Part shown: positions 56,705-64,000 of the stretch, piece after piece
How the letters are laid out: every line of letters starts with the position of its first letter
Numbering within the stretch: position 1 is the first letter of the stretch
Assembly (NCBI GenBank): GCA_947476325.1
Contig: CANJPZ010000001.1
Location: 312,072-376,071 of the forward strand
Source of the DNA: Caulobacteraceae bacterium
Lineage (GTDB): Bacteria > Pseudomonadota > Alphaproteobacteria > Caulobacterales > Caulobacteraceae
Reading direction: 5' to 3'
Length of the DNA stretch: 64,000 bases
Made by a program: the position numbers and the translations under genes
Notes under the pieces: model-generated
Databases searched by the model: none
What the model was told of the DNA's origin: nothing
What the model saw: only the letters and a program-made list of their open reading frames with translations

Positions 56705-59065
56705 CTAGTTATCTTCCTCGGGCGGCGGCGCCCCGCCGCCGCGTCCGCCCCGGCCGCCCGCGCCGCCACGCCCGGCGCCGGCCGCCGGAGCGGGCGGAGC
56801 CAGGGTCTTGACGATGTGTTTGGCGATGGCGTCGATTTCGGCGTCGTTGGTGACCGAGGCAAAGCCCGGCATTTCACCCTGACCGGCAGCGATGACCCGC
56901 TTCATGCTGGCATAGTCGTTGCGTCCGACCAGAGAGGGGCCGACGCCGCCGCGACCGGTCGCGCCGTGACAGGCGACGCACAGACGGTTGTAGCCGGCTT
57001 GCCCTGCGGCCAGTTCAGCCGGGGTTGCGGTGATCGCCGCAACCGCCGCTGAGGTCGAGGGCGGGGCCGGCCAGGCCTTGACGCCGCCGGCCGGAGCCGG
57101 GCCGTTTTCGCTGGCTCCATCGAGGGTCAGGGCGACCAGTTCAGCCGGTCCGCCACGGTTGGAGACGCCGACCACGACATATTGCCGGCCCTTGAGCATG
57201 TAGGTCATGGGCGCCGCGCTGACGAGTGAGGGCAGGGCGATCTCGAACACCGCCTTGCCGTCGCGCTTGTCATAGGCCCGGAACATCGGGCCGCCCGAGC
57301 CGCCGCCCAGATTGCCGGACTCCCCCAGGAAGAACAGTTGCTTGGTCAGCACCGGGCTGGGTTTCACGTCCCATTGGCCGGTGTGGTCAAAGTCGATGTT
57401 CAGGCCGCGCAGCAGCGGGTTGTTGCGGATAGTCGCATTGGCGCCGCCGATCGGGATGCGCCACAGGTGCTCACCCTTGTTCATGTCGACCGCGACGACT
57501 TCGCTGTAGGGGGGCTTCAGGAGCGGCAGGCCGCCGGGGCCCATGACCACCGAGTTGTTCGACTGGACATAGGCCATGTTGGTATTGGCCGGGTTGCCCT
57601 TGGCGATGCCCGCCGAGTTGGGCTTGTGGCGGATCGGCACGTACATGACGCCGGTTTCCGGATCAACCGCAGCGCCGTTCCAGTTCGCGCCGCCGCCGTA
57701 GCCCGGATAGATCAGGGTGCCGCGCAGGCCGGACGTGCCGGTGTCGACCATCTGGCTGTAGTAGGGGCCGGTCCGGTACTGCTTCATGATGTCCACGGCC
57801 TGGCGGCGAAGCTCCGGCGTGAAGTCGATCAGCCAGTCCTCGCTGTAGCCCATGTGCGACAGGGGCGCCGGCTTGGTCGGGAAGGGCTGGGTGGGCGATG
57901 TGCGCTCGCCCGGCACGCCGTCCTGTGGAACCGGGCGCTCCTCGATCGGCCAGATCGGATGTCCGGTGCGGCGATCGAAGGTGAAGATCAGGCCTTGCTT
58001 GGTGAGCAGGGTGACAACCTGGATTCGGCGGCCGTCCTTGACGATGTCATGCAGGATCGGCGCGGCCGGGTTGTCGAGGTCCCAGGTGCCGTGGTGGATG
58101 ATCTGGAAGTGCCACACCCGGCGGCCGGTCTTGGCGTCAAGACAGACGATGGAGTTGGAGAACAGGTTGTCGCCCGGGCGCTCGACGCCCGAGAAGTCGT
58201 TCGAAGGATCTTCGGTTGGCAGATAGACGTAACCCAAAGCCGGGTCGGCGCTCATCATCGACCACACGCCCGACTGGCCAACATAATCGGCGCTGCCGTT
58301 GGCCCAGGTCTCGTAGCCAAACTCGCCCTTGCGGGGCACAACGTGGAATGTCCACTCCAGCTTGCCGGTGCGTACGTTAAAGCCGCGAATATCGCCCGGC
58401 AGAACTTCCTTGTTGCGGCCCGGTGAAGGGATGGTCTGAACCACCACCACATCTCCGACCACCAGGGCCGGCGAGACCGAGCGGGAATCGCCGCGATTGC
58501 CGGTGCGGTCGGGGGCCAGCTGCCCCTTCAGATCGATCGTGCCGTTGTTGCCGAATTCGCGGGCCGGCAGGCCGGTTTTGGCGTCGACAGCGATCAGGCG
58601 GCCGTCGAAGGAATTGTGGAACAGGCGCTTGGTGGTGCCGTCGGACCAGTAGGCCAGGCTTCGGGGCGCCAGGGTGCCGGAATTGAACGGTTGGGGCTCA
58701 TAGGTCCAGATGGTCTTGCCGGTGCCGGCGTCGACCGCCGCCATGCCGTGGTTGACCCAGGGGATATAGAGAACACCATCGTCGAGCAGGGGGGTGCCCT
58801 TGAAGTCGCCGCAACAGGCGCCGCCGCTGGCGTCGGCCGTCCAGCGCCAGGCTACCTTCAGGCGGCTGACATTGGACAGATTGATCTGGTCCAGCGGCGC
58901 ATAGCGGGTCTGGCCGGCATCGCCGCCCCAGTACAACCACTTGGTCGGATCGTAGACCTTCATGGTCGACGTTACGCCAGGCGCCATATTGGTCGCACAG
59001 GCGACCGCCGTGACCAGAACAAAAGCCGTGATCAGGGCCCTGCTGATGGCGCGATTGAGATTCAT
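56705..59065 (-). CDS. PQQ-dependent dehydrogenase with C-terminal cytochrome c
   Basis: A 786-residue exported quinohemoprotein. N-terminal hydrophobic signal with a borderline lipobox before C23 (TAVAC). The propeller starts with WLYWGGDAGQTRYAPLDQIN and has the vicinal pair C84-C85. The C-terminal heme domain has C696-x2-C699-H700 and a Met-ligand segment GEMPGF. A Gly/Arg/Pro tail (GGRGGRGGG) ends the protein. It is the membrane-lacking glucose/alcohol-dehydrogenase type. The start is chosen at ATG 59065 because a GGGGGAA site precedes it; the frame is open to 59098. Substrate unknown. Confidence 0.88.
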   Translation of the reverse strand: MNLNRAISRALITAFVLVTAVACATNMAPGVTSTMKVYDPTKWLYWGGDAGQTRYAPLDQINLSNVSRLKVAWRWTADASGGACCGDFKGTPLLDDGVLYIPWVNHGMAAVDAGTGKTIWTYEPQPFNSGTLAPRSLAYWSDGTTKRLFHNSFDGRLIAVDAKTGLPAREFGNNGTIDLKGQLAPDRTGNRGDSRSVSPALVVGDVVVVQTIPSPGRNKEVLPGDIRGFNVRTGKLEWTFHVVPRKGEFGYETWANGSADYVGQSGVWSMMSADPALGYVYLPTEDPSNDFSGVERPGDNLFSNSIVCLDAKTGRRVWHFQIIHHGTWDLDNPAAPILHDIVKDGRRIQVVTLLTKQGLIFTFDRRTGHPIWPIEERPVPQDGVPGERTSPTQPFPTKPAPLSHMGYSEDWLIDFTPELRRQAVDIMKQYRTGPYYSQMVDTGTSGLRGTLIYPGYGGGANWNGAAVDPETGVMYVPIRHKPNSAGIAKGNPANTNMAYVQSNNSVVMGPGGLPLLKPPYSEVVAVDMNKGEHLWRIPIGGANATIRNNPLLRGLNIDFDHTGQWDVKPSPVLTKQLFFLGESGNLGGGSGGPMFRAYDKRDGKAVFEIALPSLVSAAPMTYMLKGRQYVVVGVSNRGGPAELVALTLDGASENGPAPAGGVKAWPAPPSTSAAVAAITATPAELAAGQAGYNRLCVACHGATGRGGVGPSLVGRNDYASMKRVIAAGQGEMPGFASVTNDAEIDAIAKHIVKTLAPPAPAAGAGRGGAGGRGGRGGGAPPPEEDN

Positions 59066-59162
59066 GTCCGTTCCCCCTTGCCGCACAGCTCGATCCATCG
59101 GCCCGGCGGTCGTTGGCTCCAGACTTAGCGCCCAATGCGGGCGGCCACAACAGGCGGGCCGA

Positions 59163-59951
59163 TCAGCCCTTGACGCCCTGGATCACCTGGTCGCGCAGGC
59201 GGGCCATGCCGCGAATCCAGCGGTTATAGTCGCCGGTCTTGCGCTGCATGTATGTGACGACCTTCGGGTGCGGCAGGATGAGGAAGTCTTCCGCTTCAAG
59301 GCCATCCACGACGCTGCCGGCTACCTGCTCGGGCGACAGGACGCCATCGACGTTCTGCGATCCGCGCGCGCCGCCCAGCATCGGTGTGTCGACCGCCTGC
59401 GGGCAGAGCAGGCTGACGCCAATGCCCTGGTGCTTGTGGGCGATGGCCAGATGTTCGCCAAAGCCGATGGCCGCGTGTTTGGTGGTTGAATAGACGGCGC
59501 TGCCGATCTGCGAGAGCAGGCCGGCGGCCGAGACGGTGTTGAGGAAATAGCCTTCGCCGCGGGCGACCATGGCCGGCAGGCAGGCCCTGGCCGCATAGAC
59601 GTGAGCCATGACATTGACGCCCCAGCCCAGAGCCCAGGCCGCATCGGGCGCCGCGCTAGCATTGTCGCGGTCGGGGTCGCTGACCGAAATGCCGGCATTG
59701 GAGCAGAACAGGTCGATCTGGCCGAAGGTGTCCGTGGCCAGTTTGGCCAGCGCAATGACGTCGGCCTCTTTCGTCACATCGGTCTTCAGCGCCAGCCCGC
59801 CGACGGAGGCGGCGACTGCCTGGGCGCCGGCCTCGTTCAGGTCGCCGATGACGATGCCCCGCGCGCCTTCCGCGTGGAAACGCTCAGCCAGCGCCTTGCC
59901 GATGCCGCTGGCCCCGCCGGTGATGACGACGACCTTGCCTGAAACCTTCAT
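59163..59951 (-). CDS. Short-chain dehydrogenase/reductase
   Basis: A 262-residue classical SDR. Cofactor motif TGGASGIGKALAERF (G-x3-G-x-G), NAGIS in the C-NAG-type position (FCSNAGISVSD), catalytic Ser in TVSAAGLLSQIG, and Y-x3-K in YSTTKHAAIG. The segment VIGDLNEAG with an acidic residue after the second beta strand favours NAD over NADP. The start at ATG 59951 has GGGAGA upstream; the frame's upstream extension is not coding-like. Cytosolic; may further oxidise products of the exported dehydrogenases, by inference from context. Confidence 0.92.
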   Translation of the reverse strand: MKVSGKVVVITGGASGIGKALAERFHAEGARGIVIGDLNEAGAQAVAASVGGLALKTDVTKEADVIALAKLATDTFGQIDLFCSNAGISVSDPDRDNASAAPDAAWALGWGVNVMAHVYAARACLPAMVARGEGYFLNTVSAAGLLSQIGSAVYSTTKHAAIGFGEHLAIAHKHQGIGVSLLCPQAVDTPMLGGARGSQNVDGVLSPEQVAGSVVDGLEAEDFLILPHPKVVTYMQRKTGDYNRWIRGMARLRDQVIQGVKG

Positions 59952-60009
59952 GTGAATTCTCCCTCTCTGGTCTGCCGCTTTAGCAGAACCGGAAGGTCGC
60001 GCCAGACGG

Positions 60010-60504
60010 TCAGGACTTGCACTTGCTGCGGTCGCCGCCCACGCACGCCTTGTAGTCCAGCAGGTCTTTTTCGTACTGCGCCTGGGCGGCGCGGGCCGCG
60101 TCCAGTTGGGCCTGATAGGCGCGGGCCTTTGCAGCGTCTTCAGCGGCCTGGGCGGCGACCCTGGCCTGATATGCGCGGGTTTCAGCATCAAAAGCGGCCT
60201 GGCTCCGGGCGGCGGCCTCTTCTGTCGCGCGAACCTGGGCGTCATGTTTGGCGGCGGCGTCGCGATTGGCCTGCTCGACGGCAGCTTGTTGGGCCCGGTA
60301 GGCGGCCTGGTCGGCAGCTTCACGGGCGGCAGCTTCGGCGTTTTGTTGGGTGATCGACTTGTTGAGCTTTTGGGCGGTGTTGTACCCGTCCGACTTTTCG
60401 ACCGGCAGCTGAGAGGTGCGACTATCGGCGGCGGGCTGAGCCACGGCGGCGGCCGGTGCGGCGGCCAGGGCAAGACCCAGGCAGATCCATGGCATTGATT
60501 TCAT
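60010..60504 (-). CDS. Exported Ala-rich coiled-coil protein
   Basis: A 164-residue protein starting at ATG 60504 (GGGAGC upstream). Signal peptide ends at AVAQ (about residue 23). The mature region (about 45-145) is almost wholly Ala/Gln/Glu/Arg in heptad-like order (AAEAAAREAADQAAYRAQQA), a long alpha-helix or coiled coil. The C-terminus DLLDYKACVGGDRSKCKS has two Cys, probably a small disulfide loop. Similar proteins are periplasmic or envelope spacers. No named family; function unknown. Confidence 0.7.
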   Translation of the reverse strand: MKSMPWICLGLALAAAPAAAVAQPAADSRTSQLPVEKSDGYNTAQKLNKSITQQNAEAAAREAADQAAYRAQQAAVEQANRDAAAKHDAQVRATEEAAARSQAAFDAETRAYQARVAAQAAEDAAKARAYQAQLDAARAAQAQYEKDLLDYKACVGGDRSKCKS

Positions 60505-60568
60505 TGCGCAGCTCCCAAGTTCAGCGGCCATCGAACGCGTCCGGTGTTGCGCTACAATGGCACCGCGG

Positions 60569-61450
60569 TCAGGCTGCTTCAACCGGGATGACGTCGACCG
60601 CGACCTTCAGCTTTTGCAGGGTTCGCCCCAGCAGCACCCCGTCGATGGGCGAAACATCGGCATAGTCGCGGCCCACCGCTGTCAGAATATGATCGGGCCC
60701 GACGGTGCAGCCGTTGGTTGGATCAAACCCGACCCAGCCCAGGGCCTCGCCGCACCAGATCATCACCCAGGCGTGGGTCGCATCGGCGCCCACCAGCCGG
60801 GGCTTACCAGCCGGCGGAATGGTGCGCAGATAGCCCGAGACATAGGCCGCCGGCAGGCCTGCGCCCCGCAGGCCGATGATCATGATGTGAGCGAAGTCCT
60901 GGCACACACCCGCCTTGGCCGCGAAGGCCTCGCTGGCCGGGGTGTCGGCGTCTGTGGCCTTGGGGTCGTAGTCGAAAACCTTCTGGATGCGGCGGGCCAG
61001 CGCCAGGCCAGCGGCTACAATGCCAGCGCCACCGACAAGGTCGGACGCGCACCAGGCGATGATGCCGGCGTCCAGCGGCGCGCGCGGCGAAGGATAAAGG
61101 TAGTTGGCCGGCGCCAGGGCATCGATGCGCTGGACGGCCAGGGCCGCATCGCGCACCTGATCGACGGTGGGGTCGCCGGGCGATGGCTCAGGCGCCTTTC
61201 GCTCGACCTTGACCCGAAAGCGCTTGCTGATCACCAGCTCGCTGAGCGGAGCGTCCATCCGCGCGCGGGTCAGGGGCGCCAGGTAGGCGCCCTCACGACT
61301 AAAGGTAGCGGCGCCGGGGGTGATCGACATGTCCTGGGACAGCACCTGCTGGTCGGGCCAGTCGGCGGGACGCATGCGGATATTGAACTGCGCCAGGCGA
61401 ACGATGCCGTCATAGCTGATCGTGGTCTTGTGGCTGACGTCGTAGATCAT
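60569..61450 (-). CDS. Transglutaminase-like cysteine protease family protein
   Basis: A 293-residue protein of the bacterial transglutaminase-like family, with an N-terminal beta domain (MIYDVSHKTTISYDG) followed by the papain-like core. The catalytic triad residues are seen in AGVCQDFAH, DATHAWV and GFDPTNG. Proteins of this type are encoded beside circularly permuted ATP-grasp and alpha-E proteins, as here: the start overlaps the alpha-E gene stop by four bases. The system is thought to form and/or cleave peptide-like bonds, but its natural product is unknown. No signal peptide. Confidence 0.88.
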   Translation of the reverse strand: MIYDVSHKTTISYDGIVRLAQFNIRMRPADWPDQQVLSQDMSITPGAATFSREGAYLAPLTRARMDAPLSELVISKRFRVKVERKAPEPSPGDPTVDQVRDAALAVQRIDALAPANYLYPSPRAPLDAGIIAWCASDLVGGAGIVAAGLALARRIQKVFDYDPKATDADTPASEAFAAKAGVCQDFAHIMIIGLRGAGLPAAYVSGYLRTIPPAGKPRLVGADATHAWVMIWCGEALGWVGFDPTNGCTVGPDHILTAVGRDYADVSPIDGVLLGRTLQKLKVAVDVIPVEAA

Positions 61451-63720
61451 GCCAGCTGCGTCGCTGACTTGGCCGGCGCCACGACCGAGCCCTGCAGGAA
61501 GTAGCGGCGGCCAACGGCGTCGGACAGCTGCATGATCCGCGCCTCAAAGCCGAGCAGGAAGTCAGGATCCAGATCTGCGGCCTGAACCGTGGTGATCATG
61601 GCCGAGACCCGGCGGGCCAGTTCCAGCGGCTCTTCAGGCATGCCGTCGTCGCGCAGCACAGGCAGGGCGCTGACATGGCCCAGGATGATCTCCATCTGGA
61701 AGCTGAGCGAGCGCGGATTGAGCGGGTCCAGCGCCACCAGATCGCGCACCGCGTCGCGGGCCAGACCGGTTTGATAGCGCGCGCGGTAGGTCACCTGATT
61801 GTCGGCCAGGTCGAGCAGGGTGCTCAAGTGGTCGGCGGTGGCGTTGTTGGTCGCAAAGGTGCGAACCATGCGCGAAGTGGCGATGGACCGCTCGACCCGA
61901 CGGCCCAGGTCATGGAACCGCCAACCGGGTCCGCGCACCATATATTCGGCCGCCAGTCCGCCGAGCGCCGTGAACCGGTCCATCAGGCGCAAGGTGCGAC
62001 CGATCAGTGCGCCCTTTTCGTCGTCGCGGGCGGGTTTGTAGAGATCATCGATCATCCGCCACAGATCGGGCGACAACCTGTCCCGGATGCCCTGGGCTAT
62101 GCCGCGCACGCCGGTAGCGATAGCCCACAGGCTGCCGGGTTCGTCGCGGCCATCCAGGGCGGCTTCGCACAGGGCATAGACCGGCATCTTCTTGCCCTTG
62201 GCGTCTTCACGCGCTGTTGAGCCCGCGCCCCACGAGACCAGCAGATCTGCGAGAAGCTGTTCGGCGCTCCGGGTGCGCACGGTGGAGTCGGCCACCACCG
62301 AGCCGCCAAGCGCGGCGCGAATGACGCGAGAGGTATTCTTGCCGCGTTCGACATAGCGACCCAGCCAGAACAGGGAATCGGCCGCCCGTGACGGCAGAAC
62401 GCCGGACTGGCGGCGCACCGGCGTATTGGCCGGATCGCCCAGCAGTGTGGTGGGCTCGACCGGCGCATCGGAGATGACACAGACGTCGGCTGAAAATGCG
62501 CCTTCGCCCATCAGGGCGGCGCGCACATCGCCGCTGTTCGACAGGCGCGCAAACCCGCCGGGCATGACCTGCCATGCGCCGGCCCCGTCGCGGGCGAGAA
62601 ACACCCGCATGGTGAAGGGCCTCGGCTCCAGCCGTTGGCCGTTGAAGCTGGGCGTGGTCGACAGGCGTACGACTTCGCGGCCGACATAGTCTTCAGGCCG
62701 GACGGCCAGGCCCGCCATCAATGCTTCGCGGGCAGGCTCGCTCAGGCTCTGGCCCAGGATCGCGCCGTCCGGCAGGCCGACGGGTCTGACGCCATTGAAG
62801 GCCGGCTCGATGACCATCTCATCCAGCCGCTTGAGCACGGTCGCCCGCTCGCGCGTCTGACCGCACCACCAGGTGGCGATGTTGGGGATAAGCAGCTCGG
62901 TATCCAGCACGCGCCGGGCCAGGGCCGGCATGAAGGCGGCAAGGACCGGGCTTTCCATGACACCAGCGCCCGGCGCATTGGCGACCACCAGATTGCCGGC
63001 CAGATAGGCGTCGAACAGGCCGGGTGTGCCGATCTGCGAGCTTACGTCAAAGGCCAGGGGATCAAGGAACCGCGTGTCCAGCCTGCGCCACAGCACATCT
63101 ATCCGCTTCAGGCCTTCAATGGTGCGGACAAACAGCTTGTCGTCGCGCACGTCCAGGTCTGCCCCCTCGACCAGCGGAAAGCCCAGATAGCGCGCCAGGT
63201 GCGCCTGTTCGGCGTAACTCTGGTTATAGCGGCCGGGGGTGAGCAGGCCGATGCGCGGCGCCGAGCGTGTGGCGCTGCCTGCCAGCCCGTCACGGAAAGC
63301 GGCGAAAAACGAGGCCAGGCGCATGACATTACGCTCGGCGTAAAGGTCGCCGGTGGCCCGCGACAGGGCGATGCGGTTTTCCAGCGCATAGCCGGCGCCG
63401 GCCGGCGTGGTGCAGTGGTCGGCCAGAACACGCCAGGCGCCGTCCGGCCCGCGTCCCAGATCCACCGCGATGAAACGCAGGTGATAGCCGCCGGGCGGCG
63501 GCACGCCGATCATCTGTCGCCAGAAGCTCTGGCTGCCGGTGATGGCGGCGGCGGGCAGGCCGCTGTCGCGGATCAGGCTCTGCTCGCCATGGATATCGGT
63601 GACCACGGCCTCAAGCAGTTCGGCGCGCTGGATCATCGCCGCTTCGATGTGACGCCACTCATCGGGCCCGATCACCAGCGGCACCGAACACAGCGGCCAG
63701 GAGCTTTCTTCTTCCTCGTC
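61447..63720 (-). CDS. 5'-truncated circularly permuted ATP-grasp / alpha-E fusion protein
   Basis: A protein made of a circularly permuted ATP-grasp domain (from EESSWPLCSVPLVIGPDEW; RIGLLTPGRYNQSYAEQ; RPVGLPDGAILGQSLSE; FNGQRLEPRPFTMRVF) and a C-terminal alpha-E domain (SRAADSLFWLGRYVERGKNTSRVIRAAL onward). Normally such fusions begin about 70 residues earlier. Here homology stops near 63720, where the sequence joins an IS3-type orfA fragment in another frame; the reading frame stays open to GTG 63927 but that part is a shadow of orfA. The gene is therefore probably damaged, though a shortened product is possible. It is coupled to the transglutaminase-like gene. Confidence 0.8.
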   Translation of the reverse strand, partial: DEEEESSWPLCSVPLVIGPDEWRHIEAAMIQRAELLEAVVTDIHGEQSLIRDSGLPAAAITGSQSFWRQMIGVPPPGGYHLRFIAVDLGRGPDGAWRVLADHCTTPAGAGYALENRIALSRATGDLYAERNVMRLASFFAAFRDGLAGSATRSAPRIGLLTPGRYNQSYAEQAHLARYLGFPLVEGADLDVRDDKLFVRTIEGLKRIDVLWRRLDTRFLDPLAFDVSSQIGTPGLFDAYLAGNLVVANAPGAGVMESPVLAAFMPALARRVLDTELLIPNIATWWCGQTRERATVLKRLDEMVIEPAFNGVRPVGLPDGAILGQSLSEPAREALMAGLAVRPEDYVGREVVRLSTTPSFNGQRLEPRPFTMRVFLARDGAGAWQVMPGGFARLSNSGDVRAALMGEGAFSADVCVISDAPVEPTTLLGDPANTPVRRQSGVLPSRAADSLFWLGRYVERGKNTSRVIRAALGGSVVADSTVRTRSAEQLLADLLVSWGAGSTAREDAKGKKMPVYALCEAALDGRDEPGSLWAIATGVRGIAQGIRDRLSPDLWRMIDDLYKPARDDEKGALIGRTLRLMDRFTALGGLAAEYMVRGPGWRFHDLGRRVERSIATSRMVRTFATNNATADHLSTLLDLADNQVTYRARYQTGLARDAVRDLVALDPLNPRSLSFQMEIILGHVSALPVLRDDGMPEEPLELARRVSAMITTVQAADLDPDFLLGFEARIMQLSDAVGRRYFLQGSVVAPAKSATQLA

Positions 63721-63964
63721 GGGCAGTATCGCCCGCCAGGCGGCGCTTGCCCGCCTCCAGAAACTCCTTCGACCACACGTAGTAGAGGCTCTGCGCGATC
63801 CCTTCCTTGCGGCACAGTTCGGCAATGCTGTCCTCGCCGCGAAGGCCGTCCAGCACGATCCTGATCTTGTCTTCCGCCGAAAAATGACGCCGCGTCGCGC
63901 GCCGGATATCCTTCGCCACCCGTTCACCGGGCGTCGTTTTATGGGGCAAGGGTTTTGCTCTCAT
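63659..63964 (-). mobile_element. IS3-family transposase OrfA fragment
   Basis: ATG 63964 is preceded by AGGAACGAAG. The first 82 or so residues are a typical IS3 OrfA HTH (HTH_Tnp_1): RRATRRHFSAEDKIRIVLDG, DSIAELCRKEGIAQSLYYVW and FLEAGKRRLAGDTAR. After GDTAR (about 63722) it leaves IS homology and runs into the ATP-grasp gene out of frame, stopping at 63659. No OrfB follows, so this is one end of an IS whose rest was lost, probably by a deletion that also removed the 5' end of the neighbour. The IS terminal repeat lies near or beyond the window edge. Confidence 0.8.
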
Positions 63965-64000
63965 CTTCGTTCCTACGTCACTGCGATGAGACCAAAACCC

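Noticed and set aside
59163..60473. Long 436-codon version of the SDR gene
   Set aside because: The N-terminal 174 codons are low-complexity Pro/Arg/Ser shadow of the Ala-rich gene; the SDR fold begins at ATG 59951 with a ribosome site.
51939..64000. Genomic island integrated at tRNA-Thr
   Set aside because: No integrase and no repeat of the tRNA 3' end seen in the window, although the accessory content fits.

Overview
The window is a high-GC alphaproteobacterial chromosome segment, almost certainly from the Caulobacterales (Caulobacteraceae-like). The main evidence is DnaA, whose sequence and N-terminal layout closely resemble Caulobacter DnaA. The block coaBC, ubiB, ubiE, mutM, rpsT, dnaA matches the origin-proximal order I recall for Caulobacter. 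A cluster of GANTC (CcrM-type) sites lies upstream of dnaA, and a full CtrA-type box (TTAA-N7-TTAA) lies upstream of a class A penicillin-binding protein. A genus assignment is not possible from sequence alone.

Layout. 1-1.1 kb: a DUF2975 membrane protein with its Cro/C1-type regulator (cut by the window edge) and a 37-residue membrane peptide. 1.4-6.1 kb: a tightly packed housekeeping operon rdgB-hemW-rsmI-yraN-(SirB1-like)-gshB. It is followed by a 97-bp long-hairpin element and by an exported glycine-rich gene split by an in-frame TAG. 7.4-15.5 kb: a soluble hybrid histidine kinase, an AmpG-type permease, malic enzyme, dapB, dut and coaBC. 15.6-22.4 kb: a lipoprotein gene split by a second in-frame TAG, then ubiB/ubiE, mutM, a TraB/GumN protein, rpsT and dnaA. 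22.5-33.2 kb: dnaN-recF-gyrB contiguous with dnaA, a HerA-like ATPase, recQ, a small lipoprotein and a PBP1A-family enzyme. 33.2-37.1 kb: a YgjP-like metallopeptidase, trmB and two tandem exported retropepsin/PDZ paralogues. 37.2-47.7 kb: the translation/RNA superoperon rimP-nusA-ylxR/L7Ae-infB-(exported protein)-rbfA-truB-rpsO-pnp, with hairpins at several junctions.

47.8-60.5 kb is an accessory-looking block of mostly exported catabolic proteins: type-B carboxylesterase, a PVA-dehydrogenase-like quinohemoprotein with two heme-c motifs, tRNA-Thr(CGT), a DUF6351 alpha/beta-hydrolase-like protein, a nitronate monooxygenase family protein, an exported protein of unknown function, a PQQ dehydrogenase with a C-terminal heme, an SDR and an Ala-rich coiled-coil protein. 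Together these suggest extracytoplasmic oxidation and hydrolysis of an organic, possibly polymeric, substrate. 60.6-64 kb holds a transglutaminase-like protein and a circularly permuted ATP-grasp/alpha-E protein whose 5' end has been replaced by a fragment of an IS3-type transposase gene.

The most unusual signals are the 97-bp structured element at 6247-6343, which has a competing copy of its arm in the loop; two exported genes interrupted by in-frame amber codons with coding-like sequence continuing after each; the cell-cycle style regulatory sites; and the exported oxidase/hydrolase locus.
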